From Mauremys mutica (Eukaryota > Chordata > Testudines > Geoemydidae): a DNA stretch of 64,000 bases. The translations under genes were made by a program, and so were the position numbers. Shown here piece by piece: positions 8,736 through 20,886 of the stretch (the stretch's first letter is position 1; every line of letters begins with the position of its first letter). The stretch spans positions 272,224,045-272,288,044 of the forward strand of contig NC_059072.1 of assembly GCF_020497125.1 (NCBI RefSeq), in the 5' to 3' direction. The notes beneath the pieces were generated by a model that made no database searches, was not told the origin of the DNA, and was given only the letters and a program-made list of their open reading frames with translations.

Positions 8736-11465
8736 TATGTATTTACCAGGCAGTGTTTTCAAAAGCAAAATGTCCCTCCAAATTAAGCACTACATACATC
8801 CATAAATGATGCAGAAGGAAGTAAAACTTACAAGTTTGTAGATTCTGATTTGGTGGTTTAGACAATAAAATAACACAAAGATTAGTTGTGAAGAAGGCTA
8901 TTAAGAAGCTGAGCCAACAGTGAAATGTAATGCAGACACCTGGAAATAATACCTCTGAAGTCTCAGACCCAGTGGGGGACTGGGGTATTAAACAGGAAAA
9001 AAAGGAGAAAAATAATTTGATAGTTATTAGATATAGAAAAATAGTTGAAACATTTGTTCCAGCCCAAGAGTTGGAGTAAATCAAAGCAAAGTATTAGGTT
9101 TTCTATTTTAATGCTAATTAGGCATTTAGCCACTGACCTGAGTAGGGTGCAATATGGAGTTACAAAACCTCATACGCATCCGGGAGATGGGAGCTGTCCT
9201 AAGTGGCTTGGTACACAGGAAACTGCACAATCTGCAGCATCATTTAGGGGGTGAAACCAGCAATTCTCAGCACAGCTGGCTTGCTTTACAGACCCATGTG
9301 GAGGACAGAGGTGGGGTCACAGTCTGACCTCAATGCTCTGGGAAGCAACTGATGAGAAGACCCTGCACTGGGTCAGGTACTGGGACTGCGACTGTCACCA
9401 GCCCTTATGTAGGCTGCATGTGGGGTTGTGTATGTATGTGTAGGGAGACTGTGTATTTTCCCCCTCCTTTGCACACCTGCTGGATGATTTGCCATAATCT
9501 TATCCAGGTATTTTTAGCACACTAATAATAATCCAAATATTGAAAAGAGCTCATAGCTTTGTATGGCAAAGTTACTTTAAAATTGAGGCAAAAAATACTG
9601 TGGACAAATTACCACTAGAGAATTTATTCATGCTACCCCACCCAGGATGCAAAGCAATTCTTTCACTCAAAGAGATGTTGAGTGTTTCACTTGAAGAATA
9701 TCAACAGGAGCATGAGAAAATGAAGTTGTTCGGTCTCTGGAGATCACCACTAATGCTGTAGTTCTTCCCGTTGGTGTTCATTTCAGTAACCTGAACCATG
9801 AAGAACTCATTTGGTACAAATGTAAATGTTACAAAATGTGCGCTTCCATGGGAATTCCATTGAAATGCAGCAGTGTACCATTACAGTGCATCCTAGCACC
9901 CTGAGGTTTCTTCCTGGATTCAGCACAGTTCTAACTGCTTCTCCTGGAACTCCTGATCGAAGGCAAAGAGGAATATCTACTATGTATAGGTACTGGATTA
10001 ATTCCTGAGCAGAGTCTTTGCTAGGTTGACAGAGAGGAAGGAAGAGGTTGTGCTCAGAAGATGCTAGGGGTTTCACTCTATTAACAAACTCATATTGGGG
10101 GATACTCAGGAAGGAAGGAGCATCTGCACTGCCAAGAGGCCCTACGTGGCTTCACAGGAGGAAATGAGATTTGCCCCTTTATGTGCATTTAAATGCACAC
10201 TTAGTAAGAGCCATGTTTCCTCATTGGTCATTTCGACTGTTTCCAAAGAAGGCAAGGGTTTCATCAATGTGCACTTATGAGGCTCTTACTGCGTTCCCCA
10301 AATAAGGGAGTGAGCAATTAAATTCATGCTGCACAGATAACGCAAACCTCTCATTTGGCTCCATGGACAGCAGCCCCCTCCTTTGTCTAGCAGAACATCG
10401 GGGGATTGTCGATGGCCTTAGTTGTGGGAATTGGATTTAACCCTCTTAGATTTGACATAGCACTTGTTCTACAGTGTGAACACCGTCTGAGGATAACAAA
10501 CACGGCTGATTTTTTTATACTTGTAATGGTTTATTCTCTATCCATTGTCACATTTTAATTCTGTATGCTCATCTGCAGCCTGGTGCAGAGTATAATTACC
10601 CTCAATGCACTAAGGGTTAAGAAGCCTAACGATGAAGTGACCGAGACTATAATTTCAGAAAACACATCTTGCATGGTGGTCTGATTGGGACTGAATATGG
10701 AGCTGACATTTTATGTTATTGCCTGGTGTAAAGGTATTATAGCCTCTCATCAACCTGCTCTTCCCACCTGTAACTGTGGTGTTGCTCCTTCTCTTTCAGT
10801 AGCAGCAGGCTATAGCGGTGAAGGAGTTTATACCTTTTTTGTCAGAATTCCTTGCAGCTGCTTAATTGTCAAATTTCCTTTAAAATAGAAGAAGGCTATG
10901 AGATTCTTGGCAATACCTACTCAAGGATTTTTCAGTCAGTAAAAACAAATCAGCTGAAATGCCCTGCTGTACATTGAGAATTGGAGTGTAGCTGAACTCA
11001 GTTCTGTTTTACTGGCTATCACTTTTCAGGAAAATGAGGGTCAAACTGCATAAATTGCCCATTTTTTAAAATTAAAATAAATATTTTAACTGTATGGTAC
11101 GTTGTGACATTTAGAGTTCCCTGACTGCTCATTTTCTTTTATTTCTATTTTTGAGCCAAACCATGACTCCTCATAATTCCCTCTCCAACCCAGGTAGTGT
11201 CCTACATTATCTTCAGCTGCAGTGTAAGTTCTTTAGGGGGAGAAAAGAACACTTGTCCTGCCTCCTAAAAAGGAATTTGTGGAATTTTAGGAGGACTAGC
11301 TTCCTGACCCTCAAGACAGAGGGGAGACGGGCTGGGGTGGCATACATGTCTGGCAACCACTACCTCTCAGAATGGTGTCAGGGTGGGAGGGAGAGATCCT
11401 GGGGGGTATGTGTAATATTTCTTTAACCCTATAGTGGAGCAAGGAAGGAGTGTGGATGGGTAAGA
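8736..11465. other. unannotated sequence
   Basis: About 2.7 kb without a repeat, RNA gene or protein domain that I recognise. Open frames of up to about 91 codons occur on both strands without consistent coding character. Unrecognised old repeats or conserved non-coding elements cannot be excluded without alignment. Confidence 0.4.
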
Positions 11466-11473
11466 CTCTAGAC

Positions 11474-11784
11474 CAGGGGTCGTCAACCTCTGGCACGCGG
11501 CTCGCCAGGGTAAGCACCCTGGCAGGCTGGGCCAGTTTGTTTACCTGCCACATTGGCAGGTTCAGCGGACAGTGGCTCCCACTGGCTGCAGTTCACTGTC
11601 CCAGGCCAATGGGGGTGGCGGGAAGCCGCGGCCAGTACGTCCCTTGGCCCCTGCCACCCCCATTGGCCACCCCCATTGGCCTGGGATGGCAAACTGTGGC
11701 CAGTGGAAGCCGCAGTCCGCTGAACCTGCTGATGCGGCAGGTAAAAAAACTGGTGAGCTGTGTGCCAGAGGTTGCCAACCCCTG
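11474..11784. mobile_element. non-autonomous hAT (Buster-type) MITE, complete
   Basis: Ends are CAGGGGTCGTCAACC and GGTTGCCAACCCCTG. The flanking 8-mers are CTCTAGAC (11466-11473) and CTTTAGAC (11785-11792), a target duplication matching at seven positions with central TA. The core is the same as at 21-343, and a 'cccccattggcc' segment is doubled near 11657-11683. Several overlapping ORFs run through it only because it is GC-rich and palindromic. Confidence 0.9.
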
Positions 11785-12087
11785 CTTTAGACAGAAGCTC
11801 TACAGTAAAGCAGACATAGAAGGCAGAGCTGCTTTAGGGCTAAAATACTGTTTTCCTTATTCTAATAAAGTTCCCTTTTCAGTGTTAGAAGAAAGTGACT
11901 CTCTGGGATTTTTCACCATTATTGCATGACACCCCAAAGGGAGCTGGGGCAGCCTAGAGAATAGGAGGAAAAAACCCAGAAGAAGAAGAAGTGACAGTAG
12001 AGAGAGGGAATAAACTCAAGAAACAGGGGACTCTTGAGTCGGATTAGAAAAAAATATTTTACCTTTGTGTTTCACACTGATGATGGA

Positions 12088-12247
12088 GGGAGGTAGTGGA
12101 ATCTCCATCCTTAGAGGTTTTTAAGGCCCGGCTTGACAAAGCCCTGGCTGGGATGATTTAGTTGGTGTTGGTGCTGCTTTGAGCAGGGGATTGGACTAGA
12201 TGACTTCCTGAAGTCTCTTCCAACCTTGATATTCTATGATTCTATGA
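12088..12247 (+). mobile_element. CR1 LINE 3' end
   Basis: It begins with the end of the reverse transcriptase ORF ('ggtagtggaatctcc'), passes through 'tttgagcaggggattgg' and ends with the octamer repeats 'attctatgattctatg'. This is the same subfamily as the long CR1 at 23866-27945, seen from the other strand. Only about 160 bp survive, as usual for 5'-truncated CR1. Confidence 0.8.
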
Positions 12248-12772
12248 TGCAACCACTGCTGAAAAACTGTGTCCAGTTTTGGCCTCCACAATTCAAGAAT
12301 TATTGATAAATTGGAGAAAGTTCAGAGAAGAGCAATGAGAATGATTAAAGGATTCAAAAACGTGCCTTATAGTGATATACTTGAGGAACTCAGTCCATTT
12401 ACCTTAACAAAGAGGTGGCTAAGGAGTGACTTGATTACCTACCTTGTTACATGAGGAACAAATATTTGACAATGGGCTTTTTAATATAGCAGAGAAAGGG
12501 CTAACACTATCCAATCGCTGGAAGTTGAAGCTACACAAATTCAAACTGAAATAAGGCATATTTTTTGACATTGATGGTAATTACTGATTGGAACAATTTA
12601 CCAAGGATCAAGATGGATTCTCCATTACTGGCAATTTTTAAATCAACATTGGATGTTTTTCTAAAAGATCTGCTCTAAGAATTATTTTGGGGAAGTTCAG
12701 TGGCCTGTCTTACACAGGAGGGCAGACTAGATGATCAAAATGGTCTCTTCTGGCTTGAAATCTATGAAGTCC
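12248..12772 (+). mobile_element. CR1 LINE fragment of a second subfamily
   Basis: It starts within coding sequence for the C-terminal reverse transcriptase region. A 61-codon frame (12269-12454) reads ...IDKLEKVQRRAMRMIKGF..., a segment conserved in CR1 and L3. The fragment ends with 'agatgatcaaaatggtctcttc' and 'gaaatctatgaag', the 3' end wording shared with the nested copy at 5194. It directly follows another CR1 3' end, so the two are stacked. Confidence 0.75.
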
Positions 12773-13160
12773 TGCAGGGAAGTTCAATGGGCTGATTACT
12801 GAAACTCTTGCACTACATTTGCCAGCTCCTCCCTGCAGAACCGTCAGTGGCCCTCCCGTCCAGGTGACTCCTTAATGGGCCACTGGGGTGGCAGGAAAAG
12901 AGAGTACCTGTAGCTCTTCTCCATCCTGGGGCCAAACTTTCAGAGCAATCAATTCATCAGCCCCAGTCTGGTTGGTCAGGGAGACTCCATCTCTTTGGAC
13001 TGCAAAATAGGACAGTCAGTTGGGAAGCCCTAGGTATGAAGAAAATAACATAAACATAATATACATACTTAAAAATATCAAGGCCACTTCTTCGCCAGAC
13101 TCCTCAGAAAAGAGATGTCAGTGAGATGAAGAGCACTTTAAATACTTCAGTTTTTTTAAC
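12773..13160. other. unannotated sequence
   Basis: No supported feature. The stretch from 12790 to 12990 is GC-richer than its surroundings. Confidence 0.4.
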
Positions 13161-13165
13161 CTTAT

Positions 13166-14367
13166 TGTAGTGGGGGAAGCACCCCGCTCCAGAGAGAACC
13201 GAGTTAAAATCAGCTCTGGGAAAGGGCTGCCCCGAACAGCCGATCAGGGGAAGGCAGGTAGCAGCCAATCTGGGCCCAGTAGGGTTGGTATAAAAAGGGC
13301 TGTGAGCTATGAGGCAGCCAGTCTCACTCCAGCTTTGGGGTGGGAAGGACCTGGCTGCCTGGAAGCACAGGGTACCTTCATAGACTCAGACTTTAAGGTC
13401 AGAAGGGACCATTATGATCATCTAGTCTGACCTCCTGCACAATGCAGGCCACAGAATCTTACCCATCCACTCCTGTAACAAATCCCTAACCTATGCCTGA
13501 GTTACTGAAGTCCTCAAATTGTGGTTTGAAGACCTCAAGCTGCAGAGAATCCTCCAGCAAGTGACCCATGCCCCATGCTGCAGAGGAAGGCAAAAACCTC
13601 CAGGGCCTCTGCCAATCTGCCCTGGAGGAAAATTCCTTCCTGACCCCAAATATGGCGATCAGTTAAACCCTGAGCATGTGGGCAAGACTCACCAGCCAGC
13701 ACCCAGGAAAGAATTCTCTGTAATAACTCAGATCCCGCCCCATCTAACATCCCATCACAGACCACTGGGCATACTTACCTGCTGATAATCAAAGATCAAT
13801 TGCCAAATTAATTGCCAAAATTAGGCTATCCCATCATACCATCCCCTCCATAAACTTATCAAGCTTAGTCTTAAAGCCAGATATGTCTTTTGCCCCCACT
13901 GCTCCCCTTGGAAGGCTGTTCCAGGATTTCACTCAACAAAGCAGTGCTGGAGAAGGGGCAGACTAAGCTGGGGAGCTCAGGCCTGGTGATCTTTCAGGCT
14001 GAGGCCTGACGGGAAGGCCTAAGGAGGTACTGGGACTGCAGGGAAAGGCAGCAGGTCCAACCCCCTAGCCAATGATGAGTGGCCATTCCAGATTGCAGTT
14101 TGCCCCTGAGTAAAGGGGTAGGTGAGGACTGGCAGTGGGTCACTGAGGTGAGCTCAGGGGAGTGGGGTTCCCTGGGTGAGGGGCAGCACCCCAAGGTAAG
14201 GGGCACCATGGTCTGGGAGGGATGTGGGGCTTATACGTGGTGGAGATAAAGGGATTGCAGAAGGGTAGGTAACAGAGGGCGAGACATAGGCCCATAGAGG
14301 GTGCAGGGCTGTGAGAGCTAATTCCTGGACAATCAGCAGGCGGCTGGTGAGTCAGCAATCTGCTACA
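13166..14367 (+). mobile_element. solo LTR with a CR1 inserted
   Basis: It starts TGTAGTGGGGG, ends CTGCTACA, and is flanked by perfect 5-bp duplications CTTAT at 13161-13165 and 14368-14372. These are LTR hallmarks (TG...CA ends, short duplication). A TATA box, GGTATAAAAAGGG, lies near 13288-13300. Without the CR1 at 13377-13936 the LTR is about 640 bp. No internal retrotransposon region, primer-binding site or polypurine tract adjoins it, so it is a solo LTR left by recombination. It shares terminal wording with the LTR at 18087-18747. Confidence 0.85.
13377..13936 (-). mobile_element. CR1 LINE, 5'-truncated, nested in the LTR
   Basis: On the minus strand this is a CR1 3' region ending 'ctgagtctatgaagg' at the left, with 'gatgatcataatggtccctt' just inside. 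The right side is the coding tail, broken by stops. It splits the LTR between 'cagggtacc' and 'aaagcagtgctgg', so it is younger than the LTR. Confidence 0.8.
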
Positions 14368-14372
14368 CTTAT

Positions 14373-15358
14373 TGATGAAATTCTATCTATTTGTTTTAAC
14401 GAGGTGATGCCACTGTATAGGGACATAAATTAAAAAAACAAAACAATATTTCTGTGAGGTATTTAAAACACTTGAGAGAGGTCTCTATTTAGTATACAAC
14501 TAGAAATGTGGCTACAGCACAAAAGTAAAAAATAAATACAAATCACCTATTGGCATCTAGAGTCATTCAAACATATCTACATGCCCTGAGATAGAAGTCA
14601 TTCTTTCTAACTTATAAAGCAAAGTATGGAAGAGGGATGGTTACATTCGTCCAGCTTCTGAAAGAAAACTAAGGGAATAAATGGGAAGTGAAATACTAAA
14701 TCTTTTTTAAGGCTAGAAAGGAACATTTTGCAATATAACGTAATAAGGTGCAGCATGTAGGTGGTTCCTTGTTTGTCCATGGGGGAGAGAAGTTGCACTG
14801 TCTCATTTCCTGGCAAAGCTTACTTCCTGCTTCATGCTAAGTCAATAGCACTGGTTGGAGCATCAGCGGAGTGGGTTCAAGGTTGTCCCCTGCCAGTCCA
14901 CTCCTCATCTCCTATCTACCCACCTGCACAAGAAGGGGAATAGTGGTTTCACAGTGGCAGCTTCCTCCACACCCTTGGTTTGTGGCCCATGAAGTGGGTA
15001 GCCTGCACAGGGGATTAAGGTGTTTCATTGCTGTCTTAAAGATGATGCAAAGATGCCCTGGATTCAGCATTACCAAACCTTGTCTGAGCATGACTAGAGT
15101 TTTGCCAGTACATATATTCTTATTCCTAGAATGTGTTTGGTTCTGATTTATAAACATTACACCCAATTAAATGAGGCTATCCTCAGCATAACCGTGTTGA
15201 TCTGACTAATTTAAAAGGGAGAAGGATTTTTCAGTAAAAGTGATTGTGTTTGCCCATTTTTATGTGCTTTTGAAAAGTTTTTCTAACTTTCTAACTTAGT
15301 ACTGTAACATTAATCAGGAAGAGGATTTGTACTACATTGTTAATGTCATTTTATATAC
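14373..15358. other. unannotated sequence
   Basis: No repeat, domain or RNA gene recognised. ORFs up to 91 codons on both strands overlap and look incidental. Confidence 0.4.
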
Positions 15359-15880
15359 TGTTGGGGTTCCCAACAGAGTGCAGTTCAAATGCTGTCTTAT
15401 CACTCAGGTTCCTTTATTTGGCATACAGCAAAGCTACGCTGAGTTGATCAGACTCAAATACACGGGGTGTCCATCCCAGACCCAAAATTACTCAGAAGCC
15501 TTCTTCCTTTATATACACTTACACATCTTATTGCACTTACTATACACTGGGATTGGCTTAGTTACATTGTGGGAACCAAGCCCTATACAACATGCTTTGC
15601 CCAGTCACTGTCTGTGTTCAACCAACTCTTTACCTAATTTTAACATTCTCAATTTATCTTGTCCATTGTTATCTTGTTCTTTGTAAATGGTTCTCTGGGT
15701 TTTTCCTCCCATTACCGTAGCTAGTTCAGACATTCTGTCTTTTAGCTCACTGATCCACTTACCTATCTTAATTAGCACAGACATTCTGTTTTCAGCCTGC
15801 TGATCTGTTGGCCGCCCTAATCCTGTTTTCCAAGAAATAAGGCCTTCCCCATGTTTAATTACTCATGTCAAGCCAGGCTT
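15359..15880 (-). mobile_element. probable LTR, minus strand, right end not located
   Basis: The left edge TGTTGGGGTTCCCAACA starts with TG and is itself a 7-bp inverted repeat. Read on the minus strand there is a TATA box (TATATAAAG, complement of 15508-15515) and, about 95 bp downstream, an AATAAA signal (complement of 15413-15418), the order expected for U3-R in an LTR. I could not find a matching CA end with a target duplication, so the right limit is a guess and the call could be wrong. Confidence 0.45.
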
Positions 15881-16486
15881 ACATTACACTGTCATTGTTT
15901 TTCTTTTTTATATTAACAGTCATTCCACTCATCTCATATTCCTGTCCTTCTGTGCTTTCTTTTTTAAATTCACTACCCAGCAACACATTCCCAAGACCAC
16001 AGTAGTTGAAATCATTTGAATCACCATTAATACTAGTCACAAAGAATGAACTGGGGGTGGTGCAAGTTCACCATGTCTGGTATAGCCCACCAGGGTGTAA
16101 TTTCATATTACAAGTTCTCATCTTTTAAAGCATACTTCTGTAATTTTAACTTTGCTTTCATTACATAATAAGAAAACTTGGTACTATATATATATATATA
16201 TATCTCCATTTATCACCACAGGAAATTTAGGTGTGAAACAGAACATAGGACAATTTAAATAACATCTTCTGGCTCCATATGAGAAGTTGTTCTCTTCAGC
16301 CACCAAATAATACTTATCATTAGCATAGATAGCATATATTTTACCAACTTTACTTTACCAGTGTCCCAGCATCTCAACTGTTCTGTGCAATTTGGAGACC
16401 GTTCCTTCAGAGTGAACCCACATGCCAGCAACTCTGTCTGTAAGACATTACACCTGCACATCCAGGCTCCTGCTTCCTCTGGGTCT
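15881..16486. other. unannotated sequence with a short TA microsatellite
   Basis: Nine TA units run from 16185 to 16202. The remainder is AT-rich and has no recognised feature. Confidence 0.5.
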
Positions 16487-16845
16487 CAGGGGGTGCTCAA
16501 CCCTCCCATCCCACCCCAGACCCTGTTTCTTCCCTCACCTGCTCCATCCCAGGGCCCCCCCTTCTCCTAAGCTCCCACCCCTGCCCCGCCTCTTCCCACC
16601 CCCACTCAACACCCCACCTCTTCCCACCCAGTTACATCTCCTTCCCTGAACAGGCACCACCCCCTATCCTCCCCCCTTGTCCCAGCTTCTCCTGTACACC
16701 ATGAAACAGCTGATTGCAGTGGGTGGGAGGCCCTGGGATGGAGGGGGAGGAGTTGATTAGCAAGGCTGCCGGCACTGTGGGAGGCATTGTGAAGGGTGGG
16801 GTGGAGTTGGTTGCTTGCTGGAGCACCCACGGAGTTGGCACTTAT
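16487..16845. repeat. GC-rich interspersed repeat, probably a DNA-transposon remnant
   Basis: A C-rich half ('gggggtgctcaaccctccc' onward) is followed by a G-rich half ending 'ctggagcacccacggagt', so the stretch is roughly self-complementary in composition and the ends are loosely inverted (GGGTGCTCAACC against GGAGCACCCACG). 'gaaacagctgatt' near 16703 is shared with a GC-rich repeat common in turtles. No target duplication is visible. The 146-codon minus frame across it is composition-driven. Confidence 0.45.
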
Positions 16846-18081
16846 GCCTGAATATGTAAGTGTCCTGCAGGCACAAACAACAGTACAAGTCTGGGGCTTT
16901 CCAGAGCTAGCATTGTCTAACAACTGTATTTGAGGAGGGAAAACAAACTTATTCCACATCATACGGGTTGCAGTGCTTTCATGTTTATTTTCAGAGTATT
17001 GGACCTTTGTTAATTGGACCCTGCACCAACCGGTGTCACCTTTCATCTACCAATTTTTTAAACTTTTCTGTGGTGATAAAAGAGGGAAATTTTTTTGCTC
17101 CATATCATTTAAGGCTGCTTTTACTTTGTATAGCATGTAACACCCACATACTCCACCAGTTATTAGAAAAACTTTCATACTTTCTTTAAAAGAGTTATGA
17201 CATCATATGTATTATATGCAGTGAAAATCTTTATTAATTATCATTAGTAATGATCATTCAGTGGATGTATTCTTCAGTTAAAATGCTTGGTCATGTTCCC
17301 ACAGCATTTCTATGTTAGCAACATATGAATTTCAAACAGTTCCAGTACCAGTACCAATCCTATTAACATTCTTTCAGTGCAGTTGCTGCTTGCCTTAACA
17401 GTTTTACACATTCTAAAGTCTACATTTTTTATCCGGAAAGTCCTTTCAACAGTTCTTAACCATGTTCAATTAAATGTTACTGGGCACAATTCTTTAGCTA
17501 ACTGCAGACTGGTAAAATTCAGTCACACTGACATATAAATACATCCAACATTTTTACAAAATATATAATTAAATTGATATGGCTAATATAATGTTGTCCC
17601 ATTGACTTCAGTGGTGCTACTGACTTGTGTAAAGATAAGCACATTCATGAGTACAGGATCAGGGCCTTAGGCTGTAAATTATCTGGTAAAGGACTGTGTG
17701 TTTTATTTGACTGCAATGAGCTGTCTAAATTATAGAATGGCATAAACATCTAAAAAAAATCTACAAACATCCATTCTCTAAATTGGCTTTGTCTGAGTTT
17801 ATGCCTTTCTCCCAAGTTCACTTTAAACTAATATTTCAGTTACTCTCAGGAATGTTCACCGAAAGAGAACACTGTAAGCGAGTAAATATCAAAGAATACT
17901 TGTGAGACATGAATTTTTAGCTCATAAATGTGAGCATTCATAACAAGAAATTTGATTCCAAGAGTTATGTTATTCCAGTCAGGGAACTCAGATTACACAC
18001 ATGAAAACTTCCTTTAATTTAAATTATTTATTCTCCCTGACTAAAACCCAGAATAAAGCTATCAGCAAGGGATACATCATC
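16846..18081. other. unannotated AT-rich sequence
   Basis: No supported gene or repeat. It includes a run from 17200 to 17700 that is strongly AT-rich with little repeat character. Confidence 0.4.
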
Positions 18082-18086
18082 AGGTC

Positions 18087-18747
18087 TGTAAACGGGTCGG
18101 GACTCACCCTTGCGGCGCCTCCTACTGGTTACTCCGCAACTTAGCTCTTTTTCCAGTCCGGAGCGCCCTCCGCAGGCTGGTGATCCACCTGCTTTACTCT
18201 CAGCCCCGTGTCTCTCCCTGGACCCGGTGCCCCTTTTACTCTAACTGGGTCTCCCCCTCTCAGGGGAACCCCCCCCACCACGCTATCCCCACTTGCCTCA
18301 GAATGGCTACTGCTCAGTCACTATCGAGCCCCATATCCTGGGACAGACTGCAGTGTCAGCCTTCTCATCACCGGCAACGGGGTTCGGACCTGCTGCTTTG
18401 CCTATCCTTAGGTTGCCCCCTGCAAACCCCAGTACCTCTTAGCCCCATGCTAGGCCGCAGGCCTGGGGCTTTCCTAGGCTGGAGCTTCCCCAGCCCCTCA
18501 GCCTTTTCCCTGTCCTGCTTCACCCTAGGTACTTATCTTAATGTCTAAGCAGCCAGGCCCATCTCTCTCTAACCACAGAGAGAGACTCTCTGGCTTCCTG
18601 GCTGCTCTGGCCTTTTATAAGGCCCTGGGCTCAGTTTGGGGCGTGGCCCCCAGCTGCCGCCATTTCCCCAATCAGCCCAGCCAAAAGCCCCTTCCCAGGG
18701 CTGTTTTAAAGCCCCACCGGGCGGGAGCGGATAGCCACTCCGCTACA
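18087..18747 (-). mobile_element. solo LTR, minus strand, complete
   Basis: On the minus strand it starts TGTAGCGGAGTGG and ends CCCGTTTACA, and is flanked by perfect 5-bp duplications AGGTC (18082-18086 and 18748-18752). A TATA box on the minus strand, CTTATAAAAGG, lies near 18613-18623. GGTGAGTC near the 3' end is shared with the LTR at 13166, so the two belong to related families. No internal region is attached. The proline- and serine-rich plus-strand frames inside (up to 122 codons) are by-products of C-rich sequence. Confidence 0.88.
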
Positions 18748-18752
18748 AGGTC

Positions 18753-19609
18753 ACACATCTCCTTTAAAATTCTTCCCTGGCTCAATGACATTTACTTGAG
18801 CCAGGGAGAATATGTCCTCACCACACCCTCACACTGAAGTGAGGTACGCTTACTGTACATATTCCCTTGAACTCAGTTGCAAAAAGTTAAGTCTCTACTT
18901 CCTGTAAAGGAGTGATCACAGGCAGCCAGTTTGGTCGTTATGTAGTCACTAACGAGATAGAAGTGCCCACAGAATAGACAAAAGTCTCTACAACTGCCCA
19001 GTCCAGAAAGCCCCAGAGCTTCTGTAAGGAAGCAGCCATCTGCTGGATAAAGGTCTATAGTTCAGGAAGAAAAGCATGCTGGTTTTTTAGGTATTTCCAG
19101 AAGAAGGTTAGGGAAAGGTAAATCACTTACCTGGCCTGTCATCATTCCTTGGGGCATCATAAATTTGGTTCTGTTGGATATGCTTTGAATGCGTTTACAC
19201 AGCACCCTTTTCATAGTCACCATTGATTTCAAATGTGCACTTATCTTTCAAGATAGATACTTCTGTCATTACTGTTAGGAATTAATACAATAATTATTAC
19301 TTTTTCACATGTCGACATTGATCTCTTTAGAAGAGTTAAAACCCCAACAGATAGCTTTGGAAGAAAGAGATGTAAAGATATATAAATGTGAAATATATCT
19401 ATTTCCTGTGTAACATAGTTCCCTCAGTTCCAAAAACTTTTCTATATTGCTTGTAAATTGTTTATAGCATAAGAGAAGTATGTAGACAGGCAAATGTCAC
19501 CTGAAGTAATGTTTTAAATAAGTAAAAAAAAACTTTAGACATGGAACACACAAAATAAAGCTTTTATTAAAGCATTTTTTCTTAAATCAAAATCTAAAGG
19601 GAGAAGTAT
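18753..19609. other. unannotated sequence
   Basis: No supported feature. AT content rises after 19140. The CR1 to the right may begin slightly before 19610. Confidence 0.4.
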
Positions 19610-20599
19610 CAATACTAGTATTCCATAGTCAAAGATGGGCATCAGCCCTAGACATCTTAGATGTCTATACACAAATGCAAGGAATATAGGAAATAAACAG
19701 GAAGAACTGGAAGTATTAGTACATAAGATACATTATGATTTACTTGGCATCACTGAGACTTGGTGGGATAAATATTATGACTGGGATTTTGGTATAGAGG
19801 GGTAAAGGTTACTCAGGAAAGACAAAGAGGGAGGAAAGGAAGTAGTGTTGCATTATACATCAAGAATAAATTTACTTGTTCTGAAGTCCACAAGGAGGTG
19901 AGAGGCAGACCAGCTGAAAGTCTCTGGATGAAGATAAAAGAGAAAAAGTCAGGTGTGATGTCATGGCAGGGTCTACTATAGACCACCACAACAGGAGGAG
20001 ATGAATTAGTCATTTCTAGTACAAATAAAAATATCCAAAACACAAGACTTGGTAGAAATGGGTGACTTTACTCAGATATCTGTTGGAAAAGTAATACATC
20101 AAAACACAAAATGTCCAATAAGTTCTTGGAATGTATTAAGGATAACTTCATGTTTCAGAAGTTGGAGGTAGTAACTAGCAAATCTGAAGGGACAAGGCAA
20201 TTTGGGTGAAAGTGATCATGAATTGATAAATTTCATGACTCTCAGGAAGAGAAGAAATGAGAGCAGAGGAATAAGGACAATGGCTTTCAAAAAAGCAGAC
20301 TTTAACAAACTCAGAGAACTGGTAAGTAAGATCGTATGGGAATAAAACCTAATGGAAGAAAGTAGTTCAGGCGAACTGACAGTTTCTTAAAAGGCAATAT
20401 TAAAGGCACACAAGAAAAATAACTCAAAGTGAAAGCAAGATAGGAAGAATAGTAAAAGGCCAATATGATTCCATTATGTATTCTTTAATGATTTGAAAAT
20501 CAGAAAGGACTCCTACAAAATATAGAAACCTGGACAAATTGCTAAGGATGAATACAAGAGAATAGCATACCCATGCAGGGGCAAAATCAGAAAGGCTAA

Positions 20600-20886
20600 T
20601 GCCTTGTCTATACTACAGGGGGAGATCGATCTAAGTTACGCAACTTCACTACGTTAATAACGTTAATGTAGCTGAAGTTGACGTACTTAGATCTACTTAC
20701 CGCGGGGTCCACATTACTCTATGTCAAGGGGAAATGCTGTCCCTGTGACTACACTTGCGCTTCTCGTTCAGGTGGAGTACAGGAGTTGACGGGAAAGTGA
20801 TCTGCCGTCAATTTAGTGGGTCTCCACTAGACTCGCTAAATCGACTGCTGATGCATCTATCACCACGTGTAAGTGTAGACCATCTC
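20600..20886. mobile_element. PIF/Harbinger-type MITE nested in CR1
   Basis: It starts TGCCTTGTCTATACT, ends GTGTAGACCATCTC, and is flanked by TAA at 20597-20599 and 20887-20889. Removing the element and one TAA restores the CR1 reading AAA ATC AGA AAG GCT | AAG ACA CAA (KIRKAKTQ), which proves both insertion and target size. A 3-bp TWA duplication is the hallmark of PIF/Harbinger. The interior is a set of inverted segments (for example 'acttcactacgttaataacg' against 'gttaatgtagctgaagttg'), with no coding capacity. Confidence 0.9.

Noticed and set aside
11450..11929. 159-codon plus-strand ORF
   Set aside because: It crosses a hAT MITE and its flank; similar frames appear in each hAT copy on both strands because the element is palindromic.
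15359..15375. TGTTGGGGTTCCCAACA taken as a transposon terminal hairpin
   Set aside because: No second copy of the palindrome or target duplication was found; TATA and AATAAA on the minus strand fit an LTR edge better.
16606..17046. 146-codon minus-strand ORF
   Set aside because: It spans a GC-rich repeat and unrelated flank, with no recognisable domain.
18180..18548. 122-codon Pro/Ser-rich ORF
   Set aside because: It is contained in a solo LTR running the other way, and its composition follows C-rich sequence.
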